Made by a program: the position numbers and the translations under genes. Below are positions 9,855 to 21,402 of a stretch of DNA of 64,000 nucleotides, one piece after another. The DNA is taken from contig CANTFL010000199.1 of assembly GCA_947650285.1 (NCBI GenBank), positions 294,860 through 358,859 of the forward strand. Direction: 5' to 3'. This stretch comes from Hyaloperonospora brassicae (lineage: Eukaryota > Oomycota > Peronosporomycetes > Peronosporales > Peronosporaceae). The notes beneath the pieces are model-generated. The model was not told the DNA's origin and searched no databases. It saw nothing but the letters and a program-made list of their open reading frames with translations. Numbering within the stretch: the first letter of the stretch is position 1; each line of letters begins with the position of its first letter.

Positions 9855-11662
9855 AGGCCAAGACTTCGGATGACGGTAATTTGGTAAGGAATACCATGCG
9901 GGTAATTGAAACTCAAAATCCAGCATACGCATTTGAATTGCGACTGGCAATTACGGTATGGTGTTTCGATTTTACCACAGACTTGAGACCCCGAAGCTAT
10001 GTCCGTCTTGACACGCAAACATCTTAATTATGGGTAGTAAGTTCTATGAGGATTTTATACTCTAGAGTACTCACGAAAAGGAACTAAATAGGAGTTGGAG
10101 TACCTAGTTGCTAGGTGTAGGACTGGACCTATCGGATTTTAAAAGTGATCAATACCGTATTGCCCAACCTGTTTAATATAACTTACGTTCTGATTTTAAT
10201 CCCGCTCCTGTGCCCATCAAGGATCTATATACAGCTCTATAAAAATCACCTTATAATATAACGTTAGTTTTAGTACTGTCAAAAGAATTTTATTCTTATG
10301 ACGCTAAATCACATATACAAGTTATGTAGATCAGATCTAAAAAAACCTGATTGTTATTCAAGTAAAAACGAAGATTTATGTGAATTTTATGTAATTGCAC
10401 AATTTTTCGTGCAAGACGCCCCCTTATTTAAAACAAAATTTTCTTCGCGAATCATCTACTGGTACAGCTTACACAGTTATGTGTTGGCATAGTTTACATG
10501 GCCTTTTTGCCTCATAAATCATAAATGAGCTGTAGAAGCGAAATGTAGTCAATTATAGAAAATCATTAGATTTTGGCCTTCACCTGTTTGCTATTCCTTA
10601 CGAGAAATATTAGCCGACTATATCCGGAATACAGATGTAGACATCATCGAATCACATTGGTATTAAATGTCGACCTGGTCTTGATCGATGTGATACACGT
10701 ATTTGAAAGTAGTATTAATCTACTAACCAATTTCTGCTATTCATATCCCATTTTACTATATGAGCTCACTTCTGCCGACGAGAAATTCCTTTAGTATGTG
10801 GGGATTTGATAGAAGCCGGCGATCAGACAAAAGACGGAAAGATGGAAGGTATTCAATGTGTAATCGATAATTGTGGCTTCTCTCGATACAGAAGTCCGAG
10901 CTGATGCTGTTGCAGCATATATGTAGTGAAATGCGTGCCCTACCTGTCATCGTTTAATGACCGGACGCGCACACAAAAGGTCAGATAGCTTCTATCGAAA
11001 GCACAACTATTTAAGCGATTAGAAAGATCTCGAGGATATTAACTACTTGTTATGAGGATCGTCGAACGGGTTAGTGACAGCGCTAATATAAATATCAATG
11101 AACTTGATTTCATGCCAAGTGAAGTTCTAGCCTGAGGAAATGCTTTAAGTACGGTGTAACATACCAAATATTGGTCGTATCCAATACTCCTTAAAGGTGA
11201 TATTTCGTGTGTGTTAAAAATGGAAAACATTAAACGTCTGATATATGGCTTTATTATCATTAAGGCCATAATTCTTGCATGAAATGGTAAGTGTTTTTTC
11301 CCTCAAATATTGTATTCGGAAGAATCAAGTTCCGTCTTTTTATTATCGCAGAGGACGAATGTACAAATCGATAATAACTAAATAATATGTGTTTTATTTT
11401 ACCTTTAAAGCATTTTAATTTGTAGACGGCAAAAGCTCCCGTCCATTTCTATCCTAGTCAAATGTATCCGGCAACTAAGCGCAGGCGCAACTGATGCTGC
11501 TAAATCCTCTTGCAAATAAATTTAAGAGATGCACTTATTTTTTTGGGTGCGGGATGACCAGATAATTATTGTAACAGATTTACGTTACTTTTATGTAATA
11601 GCTAAATTCACACCCCCTTTCGTTAGGATTCGCATCCTTCCTTCAAAATCTTATATATACAA
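9855..11662. other. AT-rich spacer without recognised genes
   Basis: Only short chance frames are present. A small GAGTAT triplication lies just outside the left end of this stretch at 9578-9592. I see nothing that I can name. Confidence 0.35.
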
Positions 11663-11908
11663 GGTACGCAATCGCCGTTGGACAAAGAAGAGTACTTGCT
11701 CTGCCACTTGGCTCTGGGCGATATCTTGCGCGCTGCTGTATCTGCTGGCACCGACGTAGGGAAAAAGGTCAAAGCCGCGATGGAGTCGAGCGCAATTGAG
11801 ACCGACGAGATTGTCGTCGGTATTAGTACGGACGTCATTAAGAGTTCGGAATGCCGTCGTGGCTTTATTCTTGACGACTTTCCACGAACGGTCGTGCAGG
11901 CCAAAAAG
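11663..11908 (+). pseudogene. Adenylate kinase internal exon (fragment)
   Basis: Adenylate kinase interconverts ATP, ADP and AMP. The frame from 11663 begins GTQSPLDKEEY, directly after where the P-loop GxPGxGKGT should start, and continues through the AMP-binding and core motifs CHLALGDILRAAV, AMESSAI, IVVGI and GFILDDFPRTVVQA (the family has GFILDGFPRT). The P-loop exon is not found upstream and the LID/C-terminal part is not found downstream. The fragment is preceded by ...ACAAG and followed by GTGAGA, which could be the original splice acceptor and donor, so it looks like one captured or surviving exon. It is too short to make an enzyme. Confidence 0.8.
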
Positions 11909-12007
11909 GTGAGAACAAGAGGGGATATAGACGAGTTTCCAGGTTGTAACGCAGAGGCTGACCATAGTTCCCTCTTTTTGTATGCGTAGTCCTCGCAAAT
12001 AAATTTT

Positions 12008-12258
12008 TACCTGCTGGCCTTCAATGACGTCTCTTGCGCTGGCTGGGCGTACGTGTTAATCTTAACAGTGACAACAGTCTTCAAGGCGCGTAAAGGTGGC
12101 GATCTGAACTAAGCCAAGTGGCACAAACCACGTGGGACGTTGTGTCACTGCCGCTTAAAGCGGTTCAGACGATGGCCGCAATGGAGATCGTGCACGATGG
12201 CGTGAGCAATCTATTCGGCGTGAACTGGTCTGGCATTGGCGCTCTTTTGCAACCTTTG
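12008..12258 (+). pseudogene. 3-hydroxyacyl-CoA dehydratase (HACD/PTPLA, Phs1-like) fragment
   Basis: This family dehydrates 3-hydroxyacyl-CoA in very-long-chain fatty acid elongation in the ER membrane. The first part, YLLAFNDVSCAGWAYVLIL (12008 on), matches the first membrane segment of the family (YLxxYNxxSxxGWxYVL). After a TAA at 12110 and a frame change, SLPLKAVQTMAAMEIVHDG matches the family stretch LkxxQtxAxLEixHxxxG. The catalytic Tyr/Glu region is absent. GTACGT follows at 12259, a possible old splice donor. It lies only 100 bp after the adenylate kinase exon although the two genes are functionally unrelated. Confidence 0.6.
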
Positions 12259-15200
12259 GTACGTTTACGGCACCTCGATTACATTTAAGGTAAACACGCT
12301 TTCCTGCAATAGAACTTTAAATCGTAACAGCATAACCTTGACCACGTGCGAACGTCTGCACAGTATCCATAAGTTGCTCCCGACTGGCATACTCAATTTC
12401 GGGAGGAGGAAGCATGTTATTGCGTGGTGCCCTATCAGTAAACGATGGAGGAGCTAGACCACAATCGTGGGTAGTATATTATGTATTTTCTACGTAATAC
12501 TTGCCAATAAATGGCCTATATTATTAAGTAATACCTCTGTCAGAAATCAAATCTTAACATGAACAGGGATTTTATATATTAGAATTTGAAGGAAGGGTGT
12601 GATTTTAGGGAAAAGGGGTGAGAATTTAGCAATTCCCCACTTTTATCGTGAAAAGTACAGAGATATCCTTTTTATAATTAGCTTAGCGATATTGCAACAT
12701 AGAGAAACTAATACATTGAAATTTATTTTTAGTACCCCGACTTGCGTATGTTTTTTTTATACATTTCAACGCAGGCTATATTATATCTGCCCCAAAATGT
12801 ACTAGGAAGGATTTTCGAGTTGTCGTATATTTGCGCAAACAATAAGCCGGCCAGGCTAGAACTATATTACCAGCGACCAAACTACTTGTCTAATAGCAAT
12901 CCAGTGACCCTATAGATGACGTTGCTGACGCGTGTCGATCAAGAAGCCATCCAAATACGGTACTGTATTATCTTTATGAATCTACCAGTCGATAGATCTC
13001 AAAAGTTACATCAAGGAATTTATATCTGGTGTATATGCGCCGACGACCTGCAATAGGGCGTGCAGGTTGAACGTATAATGATTCTAATGAGGTCGCAGAA
13101 GTTTAAAGCATATAAATTGCTGAGTATAAAAAGATTCTGACATTTTATTAGCAAAGTCACCAAAAAAGCTTTAGCCGCGATCAAATCCATATCTGTATAT
13201 GGGTTATCCCGTTGTAATGAGCGAATTTTCGAAAAAATTACTTTTCTGGTTTAAAACTTTTTTTAAAAAACAATAAGCAGCTAACTTTAATTTTTATACT
13301 ACCTTATTTCTGGTCGAAGCTACCGGAGACGAGCCTTACAAATGTATATAACGTTGAAGGCGCAATCGGATAGTGAATATATCCCTTACATTATTCTAAA
13401 TTGAGAATTGTGGTCGCCATTTGCTCATTTTTATTCAGACGACCTAATAACTTTGACGAGGTTCAGGTGTCCATGGCATCCACAAGATTTACTTGCGCGA
13501 TAATATATGACATTTAGGATAGGTTCCTCGGTCCATCGATTAAAATTGTTTGTTTTCAGTAATTGATTACACATTATATGAGGCATACAGTTAGAGAGGT
13601 GATTAAAAGCGTCATCATGCAATAAAGTCTACCACTGTGCCCTATAAACCCGAATTTGTAGAGTATCGTTTGGGCCTGTATGAGAAGCTTCCGGTAATTC
13701 ATGTTGCATGATTGGCGTTAAAGGGTCCTGTTTATTTACTTTTCATGTTAGATTGTCCATTTCCTAGTTCGCAAAGTTTTATTTGCATCTAAATTATAAT
13801 TTTACTCGCTTACGCCTAATTCTTCGCTATCGTAACGACTCTTGCAACATTTTTAATATCTTTCGCTGTAATTTGTTTTACTTGGTGAATTTAAACTACA
13901 AGCCGTCATGAAACGATTCGCTTTTCAGATTTTTATGCTTGTGTGTGGTAAAGCAAATAAGTGATCGTAATTAATCGAATAAATTGCATGTGAAGTTCAC
14001 ATGTATTGTTGAAGAGATCCTTTTTCTCATGTTTCGACCATTAAATTTGCACAGGATGGGTGTGAATTCGGGTAAACTACCTCTAGGCGATGCGTGACTA
14101 AATCGGACAAAAATATAATTCTATATAATCTGAGGTCATGACCGCAATCTGGTATTTACAATCTGCAATCAACGAGGCCATAAACCAGGCATGTAATTTA
14201 TGTTTGGCTTGCGCAATCAATATGAATCTCGTAAAATGCATAAATTTATGAAGTCATATCAAGACTAGCGGATAGCTATAAATTGATGTTGAATAATTGA
14301 GTAAAGTTGTTATTGTTTATTTAATTGCGATCTACTCCAATCAACATCGATAACCGTGATTGATGTTCCAAACTACATTGCGATCTATCTTTTATACGTT
14401 CCTACCCTAATAATTTGCGTTACCCAGTTTAAAGATCCCCGGCTAGCAGATCACGTTGTGCGGATGCTTAGAACTTCGTAGCATAAGCGGTTGAAATATA
14501 AAGAGTGAAAATACAAAATTTGCAGTGGTAAAAAGTCTATCATTTAGTCACACAAGAGTGTATTATATGGTTCTTAATAAACGTGTTGACATCTTTTCGG
14601 TTCGAAATTTAATTCGGTGCTCTACATCTCGAGCGAATCTTCTCACCCCCAAGCATATTTTCCTGTATTGTTTGGCCAGGCGTAAAAAAAACATCGCCGT
14701 CCCTTATTAAGTTGCGATCGGACGCAGTGAACCCTTGAAAGCTAGACAAGATATTGCGAGGCGCCTTAATTTCTCAAAGCCAATCAAATCAAGTATTTAC
14801 CATTGTATTATAGATCAAGGCGGTCGATCTTAGATCACGGTGTCTAATCAGAAGTACCGCGAAATATTAATGCGATTGAGAGAACATTTTCGCATATTCG
14901 ACCTCCGCGCCGTCTAACAATCCCACAAAGATTTGAGTTATACATAAGTTACCGAGAGGAGTACAACATAACCTGCTGACGGGTTCGCCTGGTGAGTAAA
15001 GGTTTAAACACGAAAGCAAAGTTCTATCTTCGGCAATCGGTCTTACAGGCGACAGTGGAGAGTCGAAACATCATCATTATTTCGCGAATACTACTCCACC
15101 GCAAAGGTGCCCGATCCCATGCCCGAAATTTCTAGCGAATCAGCATTTCACCGTGAGGCCTGTAAAAAGAAAGTGTGAGATTAGTATTGTATTTATTACT

Positions 15201-15550
15201 TATGCTTATACGGAATAGGAAATAGGTGCATACACCGATATGAAAATAGAAGTTGCCAAAGTTTTATATGAGAATTACATAACCAAATAATATAGTAGAA
15301 AATTGTTTGCTGAATTGCGAAGCGCATTCTCGTGTACCGCCTATGGTTACTTCGAGAACCAACACGGGTCGTACTGCATTGGACAGTTCTTCAGTCAAAT
15401 ATCCTTAATTAAGCTCAAAAACATTCTCCCACCAGCACTCCAACTAATTCAACAATTATGGTGTCAAAGCATGGACAAGTGAGTATGATAGCGCCGGGAT
15501 CGTACTAATTTGATCGCGCTACAAAGTTTATCAATTTTGAAAAAAAATAG
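12259..15550. other. AT-rich decayed DNA, no recognised genes
   Basis: Only short AT-biased frames occur. No RNA gene, long repeat or conserved motif was recognised by eye. Probably old transposon or pseudogene remains. Confidence 0.3.
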
Positions 15551-15844
15551 TTGATGAAAGTAAAAGGATTAGCTAAAGGAAGGATTGGCAGATATAATCG
15601 TTGGAGAAGGAGCATGCTTAAAGGATTTTATAGGGTTGTTGTTGTCCAGCAATATAGTTCTGACACGTTTAACGACAAAACAGATCTTATAGCTACGAGG
15701 ACCGATATGGAGGCTTTTGTATTAACGTCACCCAATAAGAAGCGATACTTCGACTTCTGCACAATTACACATCACCGGCTCAAGTTAAAGCTGTTAATGC
15801 GAAGAAACATCAAATTTGTATTTAATAGCAATAGAGCGGGTTAA
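15551..15844 (+). pseudogene. Unrecognised 97-codon frame, weakly TnpB/Fanzor-like
   Basis: The predicted peptide is basic and contains WRRSMLKGFYRVVVVQQYSS. This recalls the stretch before the zinc-binding module of TnpB/Fanzor-type nucleases (a hydrophobic VVVV followed by an acidic pair and SSKxC), but the acidic residues and cysteines expected are missing. If it belongs to that family it is a decayed C-terminal fragment. Chance resemblance is a real alternative. Confidence 0.2.
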
Positions 15845-17189
15845 CCAATCGTTGTGCTTATCTTTGATTGCGTTGATGGGCTGTCATGTAAATTCCATGA
15901 GTTGATGAAGTCGATCGCTGACAAGCTCGATGAATACGATTCAGCTAATCGGGCGATCACGTCATTCGCGGAATGCCGAAAGGATAGCATACCAGATCGT
16001 CGTCGTAAGCTCCGTATAATTTGAAGTGTATATAACGACAAATTACACGTCTAGTAGATTGAAGTGGGACCTTCCGTTCGGTATCGGCACATGACAGAAT
16101 GGCTCCAATCAAAGAGAAGCACAATTCATTGACGCACCCAATTTCCAAGATGCTTATATACTACAATATGGTCAGCGACAATTAAACTTTGGAAGCGAAT
16201 ATGAAGAAGATAAAAATACAGCGACGTAAATATTTGCAACGTATCGCTCGTCGATAAATCGTTTACACGAAACATCACTAAACGGAATTGTTGCATGCGA
16301 AGGTCAATCCAGTGGCGGTATTACTTAATAGGAATTACAAAAACAATACGCACAATTTTATATTTGCTGACGCAAGAAACCCTCTCATAGCCACTTTGAA
16401 AAATACTCCGGCGGTAAATTTACATTGTAGAGGATATGGCTTTGGTCTTTTGCTCATTTTAAATAGTTCAATGGTTGATCCAGAGAAAAATTCGAGCCAG
16501 GAGATGTATCATTATGGTCAAATCTGCATTTTATATGTGAATAGGCATTATAATCTGAATTTGCCTCGTATTCGGCGGTCTCATATCGGGACCCACAAAA
16601 TACGACTCCCGTCAGCTAAGCTGATCGACTCGCCATGAGCCAAATTATATATTTGTACTATATTTGATTTAAATTGTAGGACCGGCTTTAATGCTGGGCA
16701 ACAATATCACCATCCGCGTATATATTGGATAATTTTGCACAGATATACTGAAGTTATTAAGCCCTTCGGGTGATAGAGCGTAAGTAATTTCCCAAGAAAA
16801 GTCTCCGAAATACGACGAATAGATATTAAACGTCTGTTTAAACTTGATAGATCGTGAATTACCCAAACAACTTGCTCTATCACTACTATAGTATGCTTAC
16901 GACATGGGATATACGCTACATGCCTATCAGCAGATGCAGACTTGACAAAATGGGGCATCTATAGGGATTAAAACTTATTTTGACAGGGATCAGCGGCCAC
17001 CACTAGCCCGGCCTATATAATACCCAACCGAGCTTCGATTCGATTTGTATTAAAGAAATTGTAAAGAGCGTGTCAGAATAAGAATTGAGCGGCTCAGTTT
17101 CGGATAAGGATAGCCACAGGTTATGCGCGACCCAGGCCTACCGTACAATTACAGACCATCAGATTTGCCGTTGCCGACAAAGTAGACCA
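15845..17189. other. AT-rich DNA with short coding-like scraps
   Basis: A plus-strand stretch at about 15851-16021 reads like protein (FHELMKSIADKLDEYDSANR, charged and helical) but has no start or homologue I know. The rest shows nothing recognisable. Confidence 0.25.
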
Positions 17190-17320
17190 TTCTTTGGGGT
17201 TGTCCCGATTGCCGCGATCGTTCAAAAGCATTTCACCCATTGTAATTCTACTAAACATGATGATTTAGGAGTTAGTAAATATTTTTGTCTAGTAGATATG
17301 TGGAAGCAAAGATAATCCAT
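17190..17320 (+). pseudogene. Decayed integrase core trace related to elements B and C
   Basis: The run TTGCCGCGATCGTTCAAA is nearly identical to the integrase core of element C at about 32520-32538, and about 70 bp later TAGATATGTGGAAGCAAAGAT resembles the next conserved stretch of C (near 32577). No frame is open. It appears to be an old, AT-shifted copy of the same retrotransposon lineage. Confidence 0.4.
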
Positions 17321-19269
17321 TGGGCAATTTGTTCTATGTATGTGCCGCTCGTATGTAAATGCATGATAGTGGATATGGTTTATTAAATGATTGTACGATT
17401 TGAATTGCAAGTTGTACGTTCATAAAAAGCATGCTAAATTTTATCCTAAGATCAAGATATTAAACTAGAACTCTTGCCTGGTCGGAATCTCGTACAATCT
17501 GATCATTATAGGCTCTGCACATTTGCATATGTCGAAAGAAGGGACGAAAGTTACCAAGTTCCGAACTGGATTGATCTTTACGCTGATACATGTGATTATG
17601 TTAAATTCGTCTTAGTGATATAGTGGTAAACGAAGGAGATAAACAACCTACCGCCCGTTGAGACGGAGCTCGATCTCGCGCCAGCAAAATCGCGTGGATA
17701 TTGGAATATCACTCCCAGTAAGTGCTTCAAATAATCTAAAGAAGTGGGAAATATCAACACAATAAATGCTACTATGTTTTATGACTTTAGCGCCAAAGTA
17801 TGAGTAGTGATATAACTTTGCTTGTTTTGCGGGGTGCAGGATTGACGAAAGTCGAAATTGTAATAGAAAACGCGTATGGACAATCGGACGAATCAAGATC
17901 AATCTTAATTCGAATACTTGTTGTTGTTTTATTTTTACATAGGGTTCAGTAATTGATTTGGTAAAAAGCAAATATCAATATAAACTTCTTTTGTCCAGAG
18001 GGCATTCGTCGAAAATAAGCAGACGAACATTATGTATCGTGATGAAGTTTTTAAAAGTCTGGCAGGACGCAGACCATTATACCGATCTCTATACAAGTGA
18101 TCGGCTATAAATAATCAACGCTTAGCCAGTTTTGGTCTTGCTATAGCGGTAAAGATAGGCTAGCCCCACAAGGCCAAACACGGGGTAACTCGAGATGATT
18201 TGTAAATGCCGATTGTGGCTACGGAACTATAAATATCTACAACACACATAAGCTAGCGATCGCCAAAGAGTTGTAAATTATAGAGCTCCATCGGGTTTGT
18301 ATTTGGTCTCTGGTATGAGAATACGTTCTCCAAACTATGTTGTAATCGGATTGTGACGATTTTGTGGGTCGCAGACATCAATGTTTTATACCAATACAGA
18401 CCAAGAACAAGAGAAAATGTTCTGAATATATATTACGGGGTCTCTAGCTAATTATTCGTAGTAAACCACATCCACACAAAGCTAGGTCAGACCGAACGAT
18501 GCAAAGATAGAAACAGGGTTAAAGGTCATAGAGATTGAAAGCTATATGGAGGTAAGTGCTTAAGTTTTCGATATATTCCAGAGTTTTGTCATAGATAGAG
18601 ATGTGCACGACAGTAGGGTTCGACAATTGGTGATACCGCTTGTATCGATCGATAGAAATGAAAAAAATGTTTAAGTATGTCAATCCACCAGCGCTCAAGG
18701 CCAACGAGACTGTCTTGGAGCGAACTATTTGTTAATAAAGACTATCTACCCATCCGATAGACTGAACTCGATCACGTATGAAAACTTACAATGATAGACC
18801 CCATGTGATATAAGTAAATGAGTCGATCGCGAACAGCGTATATTTGGAACAGCAAAGGAGAGTTATATATATGTAATTAAGGAATGCGATCGATAAACTG
18901 GATGATGGTTGTATGTAGATAAGAGGTAAGAAAGAAAAGCGATGAATAGTGTAAGTTATCTGATCAAATACAAGAATATGCTCCCCATTAGTCACCACTA
19001 TTAGGATAGAGGATAAAAAGTTTCGAATAGTCCATCGACTTAACCAAGGTGGGCGTCGATAATCCGATTAATCAAAATAAATTGTTGACAAGATAGCCTG
19101 TAAATATTCAATGATTAGTGACATGGAAGCTTTAGCTTGTCATTAAATCCGTCGGATAAGCGGAATCGCGACACTTTAATGATCAGAACGCAGGATCGGA
19201 ATGAATTTAAACGTCCAATCGACCGATTGACATATTAACGACAGGTCCGCTGGTTGAAAGCTTTCTGGT
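17321..19269. other. AT-rich decayed DNA
   Basis: Many scattered CGATCG/GATC words in AT-rich sequence hint at eroded element B/C-type material, but nothing can be aligned convincingly by eye. No gene called. Confidence 0.25.
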
Positions 19270-19440
19270 AGAAAATCCACCCACAATTATATTTTATCAT
19301 CACAAAAGTGGTACGCTGTTCGCTGAAAATGTCGATGATCATATGGCGGTCTTGCCGGAAATTGATGCGCCTTCTATCGATATGACTATCGACAACATCA
19401 AAGTGAGCGATCCCCTAATTTCGTTTTCGATCGATAAGAT
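19270..19440 (+). pseudogene. Decayed pol linker (pre-RT region) of a B/C-type retrotransposon
   Basis: The plus strand reads HHKSGTLFAENVDDHMAVLP followed by IDMTIDNIKVSDP. Element B has the matching YYHKSGDLFA...AIEKHLSVL and VTINDIQIVD at about 40490-40600, and C has DLSFEDIQVGDP at about 29800. It is therefore the segment between protease and RT of an older relative. The rest of pol is mostly unrecognisable. Confidence 0.55.
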
Positions 19441-20689
19441 TATATTGTGGCAATTGATTTTAAAATAAGGTCATTTGCGCATAAAAATGCATAACTTACT
19501 CTGTGACGCGTGGAGCAGTTTGAAATATTGGTGTTGTAGAGGCCAACCCGATCGTATAATGTTTTACGACCCGTCGTATTCAAATGTGGCAGTATATCAA
19601 CTATACTGAATAGGGGTTTACTATCCTCCATAAAATTTAACACTACTTTAGCGTGGGCTTCGCCAATATTAGTGATTGTCAATAAGAATGGCGAATACAT
19701 ACGGATATGCATTTATTATAGGTGTTTGCATCGCTTAAGAAGACTAAATGCGTATCCTATACCATTGATTATATAGTCATATCAAGATATTGATAAAGCG
19801 ATGGGGCATTTATCTTTTGATATGGCGAGCATGTTTTAGTGGGCGAAATAACGAAAGGTAATGTCTAATTACCGCTTTCATTGCATCCTCTATATTCGTT
19901 AAATGGTCACGGATATCTTTTTGTTGTAAGAACACCGCTTATATCTACCAGCTCTTGATCTATAATGCTATGTTCGGCTGTCTGCAAATTGTTACAGATA
20001 GTACCTCCATATTCACATATTATCCAAGTTGGGCTGACATGTTTACCAAGGGCGAAATAGATACCTACCCGAGACCATAGGTACTTTTTTTTATTTTAAG
20101 TAATTTCGAAGATATATTGATACCCGCCAACTTGTGAACCTCTTTGTACAAAATATTAAGCGACTGTTATACCTTTGCGATTAGCAAAAAGTGTCGATTT
20201 GTTTGGATCAAAATTGGTTATTGTGTTCAGGTAAAAATTTGGGTCGTCGGATTGCACTAGCTGGTTTGGAAGCATAACTAATTTATATGGGGTCGCTGTT
20301 CGATTTTTTTCGGATGTTGCATCAATGCAGCATTATTTAAATAGTAAAAATATGCATTTGATTGATATATATCCTTAGAATTTGTACGTCCGTGCATTAT
20401 GTAATGCGTGAAGCTGATTTCCATTATATTGGCAGAATTTATGCCTCTCAGAATTTTTTATATGATCCTAGACGTATTTTGGAAGTCGACTGTGATATGT
20501 TATAAAAAAGAGATTGATCTCAAATATAACGAAAAGTTGGAACGAAGATACTCCGAGTGTAGTATGTGTCAAAAAAAATAAATGATCACAATTATTTTTT
20601 TATATGTAATATGAATATAATCGTATCACGAAGCATTTTAGTCCAGATCGCTTTTCTGTGATTATGTTGTATGACAGCAATCAAGCGGT

Positions 20690-20765
20690 GTCGGCTGCGT
20701 TTCACAAAAAATGCGACGGTGCATTTTGGCAGATCCCTTCTGTAGTCAGTCGCTTTATCCCGACA
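20690..20765 (+). pseudogene. Reverse transcriptase palm trace
   Basis: The plus strand encodes CDGAFWQIPSVVSRFIPT, resembling the RT stretch around the first catalytic Asp (LDxASGFWQIPMTxRARxISAF). It is in the same orientation as the pre-RT trace at 19270-19440 and may belong to the same dead element, into which element B later inserted at 21402. Confidence 0.35.
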
Positions 20766-21402
20766 AGGTAAGTTACGAGATGTATGATACAAAATAGTGG
20801 CTCTCCTACGGATGCTTTAACCTTTGCTTTGTCATTCTGGTCTCTTGTGATTTTAAGTACTCACGTGGTACTCCACGATGGCCACGCTATTCCATTCTTC
20901 TTTTTTAACGGGAGATTAAAAAGGGGCTTACTTAGTTTAAAACTGAACGCTATAAATTTGCCGTTATAAGTTGCTCAAGAAATACTTATTACTTTGGCTG
21001 CAAGTATACATCCTTTATAGAATATTTGGATTTTTATCGCTTTTTCTCCTTGAAAGCAATCGAGGCAGACGATGAGTGCCACCACCTACTGTTAAAGAGG
21101 ATACAATCTTTCGTTGGCTAGTTTTGACGTATCAGCTAGGGTGAAGTATAAAAAGGTTTGGGTATAAATTGCGACCGTCAAAAAATTATTAGAATCGAGT
21201 ATCATATTGGCTTCCTCTTAATTTGTGACGATTTTTTATTTTGTAGCAAAGATCGAGGTTCTTTTGGTCAGCTTCAATTTGTTGTCCGAGCAGACTAGAG
21301 ACGCGTAATCATCCGTTAGTCTTATTATTATATTTGGCAAATGCGTGGCGAGAGCGACTGCGTATAGCCGGGTAAAAACAGATAAATTCGCAAGCTTATT
21401 CC
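20766..21402. other. Left flank of element B
   Basis: No gene recognised. The last five bases before element B, ATTCC, match the TTTCC after its other end at four of five positions, the probable target-site duplication. Confidence 0.5.

Noticed and set aside
17648..17971. 107-codon minus-strand frame in AT-rich DNA
   Set aside because: Composition is what AT-rich chance frames give (Ile, Leu, Tyr, Phe) and no motif or context supports it.
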